Assembly: GCA_030035585.1 (NCBI GenBank)
Contig: CM057469.1
Location: 16,982,501 to 17,046,500, forward strand
Origin: Dugong dugon
Taxonomy: Eukaryota > Chordata > Mammalia > Sirenia > Dugongidae
DNA length: 64,000 bases
Direction of reading: 5' to 3'
The notes beneath the pieces were generated by a model that was not told the origin of the DNA, ran no database searches, and saw nothing but the letters and a program-made list of their open reading frames with translations. Shown piece after piece: positions 10,495 through 22,245 of the stretch. Every line of letters begins with the position of its first letter. Position 1 is the first letter of the stretch. The translations under genes and the position numbers were made by a program.

Positions 10495-12339
10495 GTTAGT
10501 GATAAAGGTTCCCTGGCCTTGTTGGAAATTTGACTATGACTTTAATTTTATTAATTTTTTTAATGATAGTTATCAAACTTGTATTTAAGCTGCTTGTCAT
10601 TTATGGAATATTGAACTTATTTAACTGAACTTGTTAAATGCATAATTTAAAATCAACATAATTCAGTAAACACTTTCTTTCCTTTGCGCAAGTAGCACAA
10701 TAAAAAGATTGATGAGAAAAATGTCCCGTCAAGTTAATGATTTTTTAAACCAGTGCAGTTTGGTGAATACAGATGTGTGCTATCTATTTTCAATAAATTT
10801 ACTTTTCCCCCCAAACTTCTGTATACAGTAAGTCATAAGCAAACAGATGTCCAGTTCTGGACTCCGTATTTTAAATGCATTAGCTATATGACCTTTTTTT
10901 AAAATATTGCTCATTGAAATGTGTTGCATTTTTAGGAAAAAACATGAAACATTTTAGGAAAAACCATGAATTTTACTCTTAGCAATTGCATATCTTTTGA
11001 TTATCAATGCGTTGGTTAAATTTTAAGATAATTCTGAACAGTTGACTCATTTGACAAACTTTTGACTATCTGCTGTGAATCAAATGCTGTACTAGATACC
11101 AAGGATACAAAGGAAAATTCTTTGTTTTCCATCAGCTTACAGTCTTATGTAATTAAATAATGTATAGTGTAGTAGTAGGGTGAGTACTCTTGGTGCACAG
11201 AGGGAGGTCAGTTATACTTAATTCCTCTTGGAAAGAACTTGAAGGCTTCCCAGAGGCAGAACCATTTGATACATGACTATAAAGGAGATAAGATTTGAAT
11301 AAGGGCATGCTAGCAAAGACTGATTTGACAATCACTGATCCTGAATGGGATACAACATAACGATGAAGTTACACTGGGTCTTTCCCACTTGTACACCTTG
11401 CTGCTTTTCCTCTTTTGCCCACCATCTGCACGTTTTCAGTTGGTATCGGTTCTTTACTGCTTCTTGAGATCTATATTGTAAAAAATACTTCAGCAACAAG
11501 GCATCTATACTGGCATGACTTCTCAAGGAACTGGTCAAAAAAACGTCTAACAATTATCTGACCGGTGAATCAAATGTTTTGGCCAGAAAGAGAGAAAACC
11601 ATTTTATAACCTAACTCGTGCATACTGAAAGTGGTTATTCCAGGGGTCTTTTTTTATGGATCTCCAATAGAGTAACTAATGGCAAGTTTTAAACAGCTAA
11701 TATAAAGAATTTATAGGAGTGAGTACTAAAATAGCTACAGAGCCTTTAGGCCCCTTTATGAAAAGATTGCATTTTATTCAAGTCCAGCAGCAAAATTGAT
11801 TGAGTTAGACTAGAGTAGGTGGCAAGGAAGGGAAAAGGATGAATTCAAGAGATAATTTGAGGAGAAATGGTCATGGATCACACCTGTACAACTGCATTAC
11901 CTCTGACCAGGTCTTGCTGCACCCAGTTTATTTACATAGCAGAGAAAATCTTAAAATCACGATCTTATAATTCCCTGCTCAAAGCTTTCGAGTTGCTTAA
12001 AAACAAAATTTTACAGTTTACAAGGTCCTGGGTGATCTGGGGCCCTGCCTGATTTTCTAACCGTATATCCAACCTTTTTATCTTTATTGTGGAATCAGAC
12101 AACTAACTTTGTGGCAGCTTTTTGTAATACATTCTCAGGAGCCTTTGAAGCGTCAAATGCACTTGAGTTTAAAACTGAATAGCTTTAGGTAAATTTTTAA
12201 GCTCTGACCTCAGTTTCCTTATCTATAAAATGGAGATACTGATACCTGTTGCTATTGTAAGGATTAAATGAGATAATAGCTGTAAATCTTTGACCACAGT
12301 GCCTGGCACATAAGTATATAAATATCAGTTGCTATAGTT
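10495..12339 (+). other. KIF28 intron 1, left part with ancient repeat relics
   Basis: Mostly unassigned AT-rich sequence. An L2-like relic is recognisable around 11060-11160 (CTGTACTAGATACCAAGGATAC). A MIR-like relic lies around 12100-12330 (CAGTTTCCTTATCTATAAAATG). No exon candidate with matching phase is seen. Confidence 0.6.
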
Positions 12340-13638
12340 TTTTTACCATAATTTCTTTTAACAATTTTATTGAGATATAATTCACATTACCAGACAATTC
12401 ATTCATTTAACTGTACAGTTTGGTGGTTTTTATACAGATATATGTAACCATCACCACAGTCAATTTTAGAACATTTTCATTATTGTCAAAAAGAAATCCA
12501 TTGCCTTTGAGCTGTCACCCTCCTATCCTTTGCCTTCCCCTATCTTCCCCTCCAGCCCTAAGGAACCACTAATCTATTTCTGTCTCTATAGATACCGCTG
12601 TTGTGGATATTTCATATGGATAGAATAATATGTGGTATTTTGTGATTAGCTTATTTGCCTTTGCATGATGGTTTCAAGGTTCATCCATGTTGCAGTATGT
12701 ATCAGTGTTTCATTTTTATGGCCAAATAATATTTCATTGTATAGATACACTACATTGTTTATTCATTTGTTGATAGACATTTGGATTGTTCTGCCTTTTG
12801 GCTGTTATGAATAATACTATAAACGTACAAGTTTTTGTGTGGACATGTATTCATTTCTCTTGGGCATATTATCTATGAGTGGAATTGCTCGATCATACGG
12901 TAACTCCATATTTAATCATTTGAGGAACTGCCAGACTTTTCCAAAGCAACTGCACCAATTTAGATTACCACCAGCAGTGTATGAGCATTCCAGAACCTCC
13001 ACATCTTTTCCAACACTTGTTATTATCTGACTTTGATTCTAGCTATTCTAGTGGGTGCAAAGTGGTGTCATGGTGGTTTTGATTTGCTGATGACTTTTTA
13101 AAAGATTGAAAATCTTTTCATGCGTCTATTGGCTGTATATCTTCCTTGGAGAAATGTCTGTGTGGGCCATTTGCCCATTTTTTAATTATTTTGTCTTTTT
13201 ATTAATTGAGTTCTTTATGTATTCTAGATACAAGTTCTTGTCAGGTATATAATTTGAAAATACTGTCTCCTGTGGGTTGTCTCTTCACTTTCTTGATGGT
13301 GTCCTTCGAAAACAGAAGTTTTAAATTTTGATGATGTCTAGTTTATTTTTCTTTTGTTGTTCATACTTTTGGTGTCGTGTCTAGGAAGTCTTTGCCAAAT
13401 TTATGATCATGAAGATTTACTATATTTCCTTCTAAGATTTTTATAGTTTTAAGCTTCTACAATGGTCTTTGATCCAGTTTGAGTTAATTTTTGTATGGTA
13501 TGAGACAAGGATCCAACTTCATTCTTTTACATGTGGCTGTCCAGTTACCCGGCATCTTCTATTTAAAAAATACTCTTCTTTAAACTGAGAAGATGGTCTT
13601 AACACCTTTTTTGAAAATAAATTGACAATTTAAAAAAA

Positions 13639-13832
13639 CAAAACCCATTGCTTCCAAGTCAATTCTGACTCATAGTGACCCTGTAGGACAGGGTAAAACT
13701 GCCCCATAGGGTTTCCAAGGCTGCAGTCTTAAGCGGGCTGCCACATCTTTCTCCCGTGGAGCAGCTGCTAGGTTTAAACCGCTGACATTTTGGTTAGCAG
13801 CTGAGTGCTTAACCACTGCACCACCAGGGCTC
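13639..13832 (-). repeat. AfroSINE, long variant
   Basis: Reverse copy inside the antisense L1, from AAAACCCATTGCTTCCAAGTC to GCACCACCAGGGCTC, with the CTGCAGTCTTAAGCGGGCTGC spacer of the longer form. Confidence 0.9.
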
Positions 13833-13943
13833 TTCCATAGACATACGATTTATTTCTGTACTCAATACCATTCTATTGATCCATATGTCTTTCTGCCAGC
13901 AGCACACTGTCTTGATCAATTGTTTTGTAATAAATTTTAAAAT

Positions 13944-14475
13944 TATTGTTAATGTGCCATCAAGTCATTTCCAACTCATAGCGACCCCATGTACAACAGA
14001 ACGAAACACTACCCGGTCCTGCACCATCCTCCCAATCGTTTCTCTGTTTGAGTCCATTGTTGCAGCCACTGTGCCAATCCATCTTGTTCCTCTTTTTCAC
14101 CAACCCTCTACCAAGCATGATGCCCTTCTCCAGGGACTGGTCCCTCCTGATAACATGTCCAAAGTGAGACGAAGTCTTGCCATCCTCCCTTCTAAGGAGC
14201 ATTCTGGCTGTACTTCTTCCAAGACAGATTTGTTCCTTCTTCTGGCAGTCCACGGTATGTTCAGTATTCTTTGCCAACACTGTAATTCACAGACACCAAA
14301 GACATCGTCTATTCTTTTTTTGGTCTTTGTTATTCATTGTCCAGCTTTCACATGCGTATGAAGCAATTGAAAATACCATGGTTTGAGTCAGGCACACCTT
14401 AGTCCTCAAAGTGACAGCTTTTTAACACTTCAAAGAGGCTTTTTGCAGCAGATTTGCCCAATGCAATATGTCATT
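13944..14475 (-). mobile_element. RTE (BovB-like) LINE 3' fragment
   Basis: 5'-truncated RTE copy in reverse. The reverse strand encodes the C-terminal signature residues around NTEHTVDCQKKEQICLGRST and VIRRDQSLEKGI. It also holds the 3' terminal block shared with Afrotherian SINEs (TTCCAACTCATAGCGACCCC). Inserted in the antisense L1. Confidence 0.87.
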
Positions 14476-14887
14476 TAAAATTAGGAAGTTTTCAAATTAG
14501 AAGCGTGAATCCTACTTTTCTCTTTCTCAAGATTACTTTAGCTATTGCCGCACATGGAATTCTACAAAGAAGTCAGCTAGGATTCTGGTAGGGATTGCAT
14601 TGAATATGTGGATCAGCTGGGGAGCATTGCCATCTTAATAATGTTCAGTCTTCAATCCATGAATGTGGCATGTTTTTCCCATTATTTAGATCTCTGATCT
14701 GTCAACAAGGTTTTGTAGTTTTCGGAGTATAAGTTTTGTTCCTTTGTTAAATTTATTCCTAAATATTCTTTTTGATGGTATTGTATGGGATTTTTTTTTT
14801 AATTTCATTTTTGGATTGTTACAAGTGTATAGAAATGAATCTTTTTATATTAATTTTATATCCTGCAACCTTGTTGAATTTGTTTTT

Positions 14888-15025
14888 TGGAGCCCTGATG
14901 GCGTACTGGTTAAGTGCTCAACTACTAACCAAAAGGTTGTCAATTCAAATCCAGAAGTTGCTCCTTGGAAACCCTACGGGGCAGTTCTACCCTGCCATAT
15001 AGGGTCGCTCTGATTCAGAATCATT
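14888..15025 (+). repeat. AfroSINE, 3'-truncated
   Basis: Forward copy starting GGAGCCCTGATGGCGTACTGG and fading after GGGTCGCTCTGATTCAGAATC, inside L1 ORF2. Confidence 0.87.
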
Positions 15026-16915
15026 TTTCTATATACGAGATCATGTGATCTGCACTTGGGGATAGCTTTACTTCCTCCTTTTCAATTTGGATGCTTTTTA
15101 TTTCTTTTTCAAGCCAGTTGCCCTGGCTAGAACCTCTAATACAGTGTTGAATGTAAGTGGCAGCAGAAGACATCCTTGTCTTGTTTTCTGATATTAGGAG
15201 GAAAACATCCACTCTTTCAACATTAAGTATGATGTTAGCAGTGAGGTTTTTTGTACATACCCTTTATCAGGTTGAGGAATTTCCCTTCTAAGTGCAGTTT
15301 GTTGAATGTCTTTTATCATGAAAGGGTATTGCGCTTTGTCAAATGCCTCTGTGTCTGTTGAAATGATCATGTGTTTTTTTTGTGATATGATGTCATATTG
15401 ATTCCAGATGTTGATCCAATCTTGCATCCTTCGGATAAATCCCATTTGGTCATGATGTATAATTATTTTTATATGTTGCTGTAACCAGTTTGCTAGTATT
15501 TTGCTGAGGATTTTTGTGTTTGTGTTTATAAGAGACATTGGTCTATAGTTTTCTTGTGATATCTTTATTTGGTTTTGATACAGGATAATACTGGCCTCAT
15601 AAGTTGGGAAGCATCCCATCTTCCATTTTTTGGAAGACTTTGTGAAGAATTGGTATTAATTCTTAAATGTTTGATAGAATTCATCAATGAAGCCATCTTG
15701 GCCTGGGCTTTTCTTAGTGGATAATTTTGTTGTTGTTTTGTTCTGTTTTTAATTACTACATCAATCTCTTCACTTGTTAAAAGCCGAATGAGATTGCCTA
15801 TTTCTTCTTAGTCACATTCAGTAATTTGTGTCTTTCTAGGAATTTGTCCATTTTGCGTAAGTTATCTAACTTGTTTACTTACAATTGTTCTTAGCATTCC
15901 TTTATACTTTTTTATTTCTGTAAAGTTGATAGTAATGTTCTCTCTTTCATTTCTGATTTTAGTAATTTTAGTCTTTTTTACTTGGTCAATCTAAAGATTT
16001 GTTAGTTTTGTTGATTTCATTGATTTTCTCTATTTTTCTATTGTCCGTGTCATTAATTTCTGCTCTTTATTATTTCCTTCTTTCTGTTTGCTTTAAAGTT
16101 TAGTTTGTGCATCATTTTCCAGTCTTAAGGTAGAAGGTTAGGTTATTGATTTGAGATGTTCTTTTTTAATATAGGCATTTTCAGCTATAAATTTCCCTCT
16201 AAGCACTGCTTTAGCTTAATCCAGTCGGTTTTGGTATGTTGTATCTTCATTTCCATTCATCTCGAAGTATTTTCTGATTTCTCTTTTTATTTCTTCTTTG
16301 ACTCATTGGTTATTCAGGAGTGTGTTGTTTAGATTCCACATCTCTGAGATAAATCCTTTTTTTTTTTTTCCTGCTATTGATTTTTAATTTCATTCCACTG
16401 TGGTTGGAGAACACGCTTTGTATTATTTCTATCCATTTAAATGTATTGAGGTTTGTTTTATGGCTTAGCATATCATTTCTCCTGGAGAATGTTCCAAGTG
16501 CATTTGAGAAGAATATATATTCTGTTGCTGGGTGGAGTGTTCTATATATGTCTGTTAAGTCCAGCTGGTTTATAGTGTTGTTCAAATCTTATATTTCCTT
16601 GTTGATCTTCTGTCTAGTTGTTCTGTCCATTGTTGAAAGTGATGTTTTGAAGTCTTCAACTATTATTGTTGAGTTGTCTGTTTCTACTTTCATTTGTCAA
16701 TTTTTGTGTCATATATTTTGGTGCTTTGTTATTAGGTGTATGTATGTTTATAATTGTTATAGCTTCCTGATGGATTGACGCTTTTATCGTAAAATGTCCC
16801 TCTTCAATGACTTTTTGTTTTCAAGTCTATTTTGTCTGATATCAGTTTAGTCACGCCATCTTCCTTGTGATTGCTTTTTGCATGATATATCTTTTTCCAT
16901 ACTTACACCTTCAAT

Positions 16916-17130
16916 ACAGGAGACCTGGTATCACAGTGGTTAAAGCACTCAGCTGCTAATTGAAAGGTTGGAAGTTTGAACCCACCAGTCACTCCATAGG
17001 AGAAAGATGTGGCAGTCTGCTTCCATAAAGATTTACAGCCTTGGAAACCCTTTGGGAGAGTTCTACTCTGTCCATTAGGGTCACTATGAGTCAGAATCAA
17101 CTCTATGGCAGTGGGTTTGGTTTAGTTTGG
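16916..17130 (+). repeat. AfroSINE, long variant, forward
   Basis: Forward copy with head ACAGGAGACCTGGTATCACAG, the internal spacer GAGAAAGATGTGGCAGTCTGC and the tail ATGAGTCAGAATCAACTCTATG followed by GGTTTGGTTT repeats. It abuts the 5' side of the antisense L1 fragment. Confidence 0.9.
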
Positions 17131-17174
17131 TGTGGTAAGGATCAGCATGAATCCCATTCCCAAAATGTGGAGAT

Positions 17175-17679
17175 TGTCTTAGTCATCTAGTGCTGCTATA
17201 ACAGAAATACCACAAGTGGATGGCTTTAACAAAGAGAAGTTTATTCTCTCACAGTCTAGTAGGCTACAAGTCCAAATTCAGGGTATCAGCTCCAGGGGAA
17301 TGCTTTCTCCATTGGCTCTGGAAGAAGGTCCCTGTTGTCAATCTTCCCTTGGTCTGGGAGCGTCCCTGTGCAGGAACCTCGGGTCCAAAGTACGCGCTTT
17401 GCTCCCAGTAGTGCTTTCTTGGTGGTATGAGGTTCCCATGTGTCTCTGCCAGCTTCTCTCTTTCGTATCTCAAAAGAGATTGGCTTAAGGCACTAATCTG
17501 GTCAACCTCATCAATATAACTGCTGCTAATCCATCTTATTACATCATAGTGATAGAGTTTACAACACACAGGGAAATCACATCAGATGATAAAATGGTGG
17601 ACAATCATACAACACTGGGAATCATGACCTAGACAAGTTAACAGATATTTTGGGGGGGACACAATTCAGTCCATGAAAG
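17175..17679 (-). mobile_element. Solo LTR, MaLR (MST/THE1-like) type, copy 1
   Basis: Reverse-oriented LTR of about 505 bases beginning TGTCTTAGTCATCTAGTGCTGC and ending near CAGTCCATGAAA, flanked by the direct repeat GAGAT on both sides. The end motif resembles the MST/THE1 group of ERVL-MaLR. No internal retroviral sequence adjoins it. Confidence 0.8.
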
Positions 17680-18084
17680 AGATTGATCCAGTCCTCACAT
17701 TCACACTTCTCCCCCCTTGTCACCAGCCACCCTGCAGCACTTTCTGACCTAGCCATCCAGAGTTAGGTCAGAAATCACAAATTAAAAGGACACTGTCCTT
17801 CAGACTGCCAAATAGGCAGATGCCAGTCACAAGTTTGGGGAGTCCACATAACACCCCAGCCTTCTGAACTGCTGTCCACAAGTTCGGGGCTGGTTTTCCA
17901 CTACCCCTTGAGTATGCCGGCCATAAGCTCAGGAGCCTACATGACACCCTTTTTGACCTGTTGGCTCCTATTACCTCCTTGTGTTCAGTAATTCACTGGG
18001 AACAACTCACAGAAGTCACAGACAGAATACCATATTTATGACTACAGATTATAGTCCAAAAGGATTCAAGTGAAGAGACCAGAT
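17680..18084. other. Unassigned intronic sequence
   Basis: GC-richer than its surroundings, with segments such as CACAAGTTTGGGGAGTCC recurring in modified form nearby. It might be an eroded LTR, but I cannot name it. Confidence 0.35.
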
Positions 18085-18400
18085 GTAGGATTTATCAGAA
18101 AAAGACTTTCAAGTAGCCATTATAAATCAATTCACATAACTAAAGGAAAGCATGATTGAATTAAAGGAAGGTAAGATGACAATGTTACATAAAATAGAGT
18201 TTATCAATAAAGAGAAATTATAAATAAGTACCAAGTGGAAATTCTGGAGCTGAAAAGTACAATAACTGAAGTAAAAAAAATAACTAGAGGAGCTCAACAA
18301 TAGATTTGAACTGGCAGAAGAAAGAATAAGCAAACTTGAAGCTAGATCAATAGAGATTATGCAAGCTGAAGAAGAGAGAGAAGAAACATGAAGAGCACAT
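18085..18400 (+). mobile_element. L1 ORF1-region fragment
   Basis: A-rich forward sequence rich in AAAG/GAA codons, resembling the coiled-coil part of L1 ORF1 (for example CTGGCAGAAGAAAGAATAAG). It is short and diverged. It sits left of KIF28 exon 2, so it cannot belong to the L1 starting near 22.0 kb. Confidence 0.55.
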
Positions 18401-20329
18401 TAGTCTATTTCCTCTCCACAATGTTATGCCTCTGATTTTGCCCACAGACACCCTGGGATGAAAGTTGTTTTGGTAGGGCCCCCTTCCTGTTTTCCTGACC
18501 ATGCCCAGATGTTTAACTCCACTGATTGCTGGCTGATTGCTCTATTGTTTTCAACAATGCTCTGGGCCTCTACAAACTAACCAAATTCTGCCTCGCTTAA
18601 GGAATAGTTTCTGAGTCAGTGTGTGATGTTTATTTTGATACGAGGAGGGCTTTTCCCAACTGTCTTCTTCCTCATATTATTTCCTGGTTCTCTCCTGCTA
18701 ACCAACAATTTAGCATTTATCTTGACTCCCTCAATTGCTTTTCACCAAAAACTCCACTGTTCTTGAGAGTGCCTTAGGCTTCCACTTCCCCACCCTCTGT
18801 TGCAAATGAAGTCAGTTCTTTTGGGAAGAGATTAGGAGTTATATGTTTTATGGCCTGCTTCCCCCTGCCTCAAGGCAAGATCTCTAAATCAAGGCTGTGG
18901 AGCTGAGGTGGGGACAATAGCAACCCCTGCTCTAGAAGCTAAGTGCTCAGTGGAGGGGGTCAGCAGCCTGACGTTCTTTCAGCTTGTCTCTTCTATCCCA
19001 GGACCACTGGCTCATGAGCTGAAGCAAGGGTGATCACTGCCCCAGTAGTCTCCACATGCTATACCCAAGGTAGAGCCTCCATCCAATGAGTAGGGGCTGG
19101 TTAGAAGAGAGGCCTCTTGCCCTCACTCACATGGGACTTAGCTTCAGCAACAGGTAGCTGAGGGAACAATGAGAAACACTGACATCCTGCTCCTGTGGAG
19201 AAGGCCTACTGACCGGGAGCTGGAAATAGAGGGAACTGTATGTTTTTGGCTGTTGTTGTAGGGGGAAAACATCACAAAGTTTAGTAAAGTAAAAAGAAAT
19301 TTTTATTTGGCATATATTCAAAAGAGGACAAAAGTGGGAAGTGGACAAGCATGCTACCAGAGCTAGAATGTCTGCCTGAATCCAGGGAAGGTTACAGAAT
19401 CATCAGTATATATCAACATCACAAAATGGGTAGAATCATTGAAAGCATCAGTTTTTCACTGATTGGCTAGAAATCGTAATCTTACATTTTGAATCATCTT
19501 TCTTAACAATCATTGGTACAGGTTTCAGTTATGAAAGTAAGGAGGGTCTTCACTGGTCTAACAAATTCCTATTCACTAAATATTAATAGAAAAAGACAAA
19601 AGGTGAGAAGTCCTTTGGGTTAGGTTTTATTGCCCTTTTGTGAAGACTTCCTTAAGATATTTTCTGAGACTGTCCCACCTATTGCCTTATCTCAGGGCCC
19701 AGTTGATGTGTCTTTGTGAGTCCGTGAGGGCCCAGCCCCAGCTGGGTCACATTTCTCCATGCTTGCTGTCAGGGAACAATGATTCCAAATGTTATTTTCT
19801 AAATCTGTAGAAGTATCAAGTGGAATCTCCACCTCCCTAAGCTGGGAGGAGAAAGGGATTGAGTTGTCTTGCTTCAAATACCATAGACTCTGGCCTTACC
19901 GAATTTTGTAGGTTTTCTTGAATAAATGTTTCTTCATTTGCTGTTGGCGCTTAGGACCATTTCCAGAGGCTTTAAATTGTTTCATTTTTACAATAATTTT
20001 CACCATGTTTAGTGGAGAGCAGGTCAGTAGAGCTGGAAATTGATCTCTCCACTGCTGTGGTTATAGATACTAGTATTATAGTTGTGCATTGAAGAGCAGG
20101 CTATCCTCAGAAAGTTAATAAAACTAGAGACAAGTCTTTCAAAAATCTGAGGGAGTATGAGAGCAACTGCTTATCATGACAGCTGCTAAGAATAACACAA
20201 CTAGAGAACAAAACAAATGATGAATTCCTGGCTTAATTTCTTACTAGGTAAAAAGACTTGCAAAACAATTACCTTGGATGAGGGGAAAAAATGATAATGA
20301 TTGATTTTGAATTTGTAATTTGACTACAG
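18401..20329. other. KIF28 intron 1, right part, no confident repeat
   Basis: About 1.9 kb, unusually free of AfroSINEs and moderately GC-rich between 18.4 and 19.9 kb. Some stretches look LTR-like (a TTGAATAAATGTTTCTTCATT element near 19.92 kb), but I cannot assign a family or find an exon. Confidence 0.4.
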
Positions 20330-20524
20330 AGAGAGAAGAATTCTGGGAGCAAATGTGTGATTTCCATGCATTCCAGGACCACTACCACTATACAGGACCC
20401 CAAGAATCCAGAGCGTATGAAGATATTCACTTTTGACCTGGCCTATTGGTCTCACAATGGATTTCAAAGGGATAAAGACGGTGTACTTATCTCAGCTGAT
20501 CCTAGCAGTAAATTTGCAGGCCAG
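20330..20524 (+). pseudogene. KIF28: KIF28 exon 2, motor domain
   Basis: Exon of 195 bases, phase 0 to 0. The acceptor TGACTACAG ends at 20329 and the donor is CAG|GTAAAT. It reads REKNSGSKCVISMHS, then FTFDLAYWSHNGFQ and ends SSKFAGQ. FTFD followed by aromatic residues is the kinesin-3 pattern before the P-loop exon. No lesion is visible in this exon. Confidence 0.9.
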
Positions 20525-20555
20525 GTAAATTACTTTAAAACACAATTTCAGTGAC

Positions 20556-20960
20556 AGCTTTTTTTTTCTTGTTGTAGTTTAGGTGAAGGTATACAGGCAA
20601 AAAAATTTCTCATTAAACAATTAATACATATATTGTTTTGTGACATTGTTTGCTAACACCACAACATGTCAACACTCTCCCCTTTTTGACTTTGTGTTCC
20701 CTATTACCAGATCTCCTGTCTCCTCCTGCCTTCTTGTCCTTGCCCCAGGCCGGTATGCCCATTTAGTCTCATTTTGTTTTATGGGCCTGTCTAATCTTTG
20801 GCTTAAGGGTAAACCTCAGTAGTAACTTCATTACTGAGCTATAAGTGTGTCCAGGGGCCATACTCTCCGGGTTTCTCCAGTCTCTGTCAAACCAGTAAAT
20901 CTGGTCTTTTTGTGTGAGTTAGATTTTTTCCTACATTTTTCTCCAGCTCTCAGTGACAGT
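20556..20960 (-). mobile_element. L1 3' UTR fragment, antisense
   Basis: Starts with a T run (complement of poly(A)) just after exon 2 and then matches, with divergence, the 3' UTR of the younger L1 at 24.8-25.0 kb. The shared block GTCCAGGGGCCATACTCTCC also appears at 33.3 kb. A 5'-truncated insertion. Confidence 0.8.
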
Positions 20961-21135
20961 TTTTTTGATGAAATATTCACAATGTCACAGTACAGTTATT
21001 TTTATATAAGCATGCTACATCATATGCTTCCATATGAGAGTTTGTCTCTACATTTATACATTTTTTATGTTTAACATGAAATCCAAAAATGCAGTTTGTT
21101 GCCTGATTTTCAGACACCCAAATCAGTTGACTTAC

Positions 21136-21636
21136 TGTCTTAGTCATCTAGTGCTGCTCTAACAGAAATACCACAAGTGGATGGCTTTAACAAAGAGAAA
21201 TTTATTTCCTCACAGTAAAGTAGGCTAAAAGTCCAAATGCAGGACATCAGCTCCAGGGGAAGTCTTTCTGTTTCTGTCAGCCTTCTCAATCTTCCCTGGA
21301 CTAGGAGCTTCTGTGTACAGCGACCTCAGGTCCAAAGGACGTGCTCTGCTCTCAGCACTGCTTTCTTGGTGGTATGAGGTCCCCAACTCTCTGCTTGCTT
21401 CCTTTTCCTTTTATCTCTTGTAAGATAAAAGGGGCTGCAGGCCACACCCCAGGGAAACTACCTTTACATTGGATCAGGGATGTGACCTCAGTAAGGATGT
21501 TACTATCCCACCCTATTTCTCTTTAAATAAAATTACAATCACAAAATGGAGGAAAACCAAACAATACTGGGAATCATGGCCTAGCAAAATTGATACACAC
21601 AGTTTTTTTTTAGGGGACATAATTTAATCCATGACA
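21136..21636 (-). mobile_element. Solo LTR, MaLR-type, copy 2
   Basis: Reverse LTR starting TGTCTTAGTCATCTAGTGCTGC and ending AATCCATGACA. The flanks are CTTAC on the left and CTTGC on the right, a 5-base duplication with one mismatch. Same family as the copies at 17.2 and 30.9 kb. Confidence 0.8.
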
Positions 21637-21744
21637 CTTGCCAAGGCATTGACACACTTGGAAAAATGAATGGCAGTCAAGTTAATTGTATTTTGTCTCT
21701 CTGAGCTAAGCAAAATTTGTGAGGCACCAGCATTTGAGAACTTT

Positions 21745-22025
21745 TTTTTTTAATCAAGCATTTGTCAGGTACCATGCACGGTTACAGCTCTTTCTTCAAG
21801 TTGCTCACAGTCTGGTATGGACAGGCAGACATACAGATGCATTAAAATATTACAGATTCTGTGATAAGAATTTGTATAGGTTCCAATGAGTTGCATAGGG
21901 GAAGTAGTCATTTCAATCTGGACAAAGGGTATTTTCAGCGACATTCTAATAAAGGCTATGGCACTTGGGCTGAGTTTTGAAAGAGGAGTAGACAAAGAAG
22001 AACAAAGAGAGAAAGTGGGGAAAGA
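21745..22025. repeat. L2-like relic
   Basis: Ancient sequence with phrases typical of the L2 3' region (TTGCTCACAGTCTGG near the left end, GCTGAGTTTTGAAAGAGGAG near the right). Ends are approximate. Confidence 0.5.
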
Positions 22026-22245
22026 TAAACAGAGCCTCAGTGATCTGTGAGACAATGTCAAGCATACATGTAATTGGAGTCACAGAAGGAATAAAACAAA
22101 AGATACTTGAAGAAATGATGGCTGAAACTTTTCCAAATTTGATGAGAACTATAAGCCCATAGATCCAAGAAGCTCAATGATCCCTAAGTAGAATAAAAAT
22201 AAAGAAAACCACATCAAAGCACATTTTAATTAAATTGCTGCAAGC

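Larger units (their letters stand above)
12340..16915 (-). mobile_element. Old L1 LINE, antisense, split by later insertions
   Basis: Reverse-oriented L1 fragment. It starts with the 3' end (TTTTATTGAGATATAATTCAC) and runs back into ORF2. Reverse translation around 15194-15619 gives RT-domain residues such as ENYRPMSLINTNTKILSKIL followed by HHDQMGF, with stops and frameshifts. It is interrupted by an AfroSINE (13639-13832), an RTE 3' fragment (13944-14475) and another AfroSINE (14888-15025), so it predates them. Dead copy. Confidence 0.85.

Noticed and set aside
13876..14361. 161-residue forward open frame
   Set aside because: It is the antisense of an RTE 3' fragment and has no coding character of its own.
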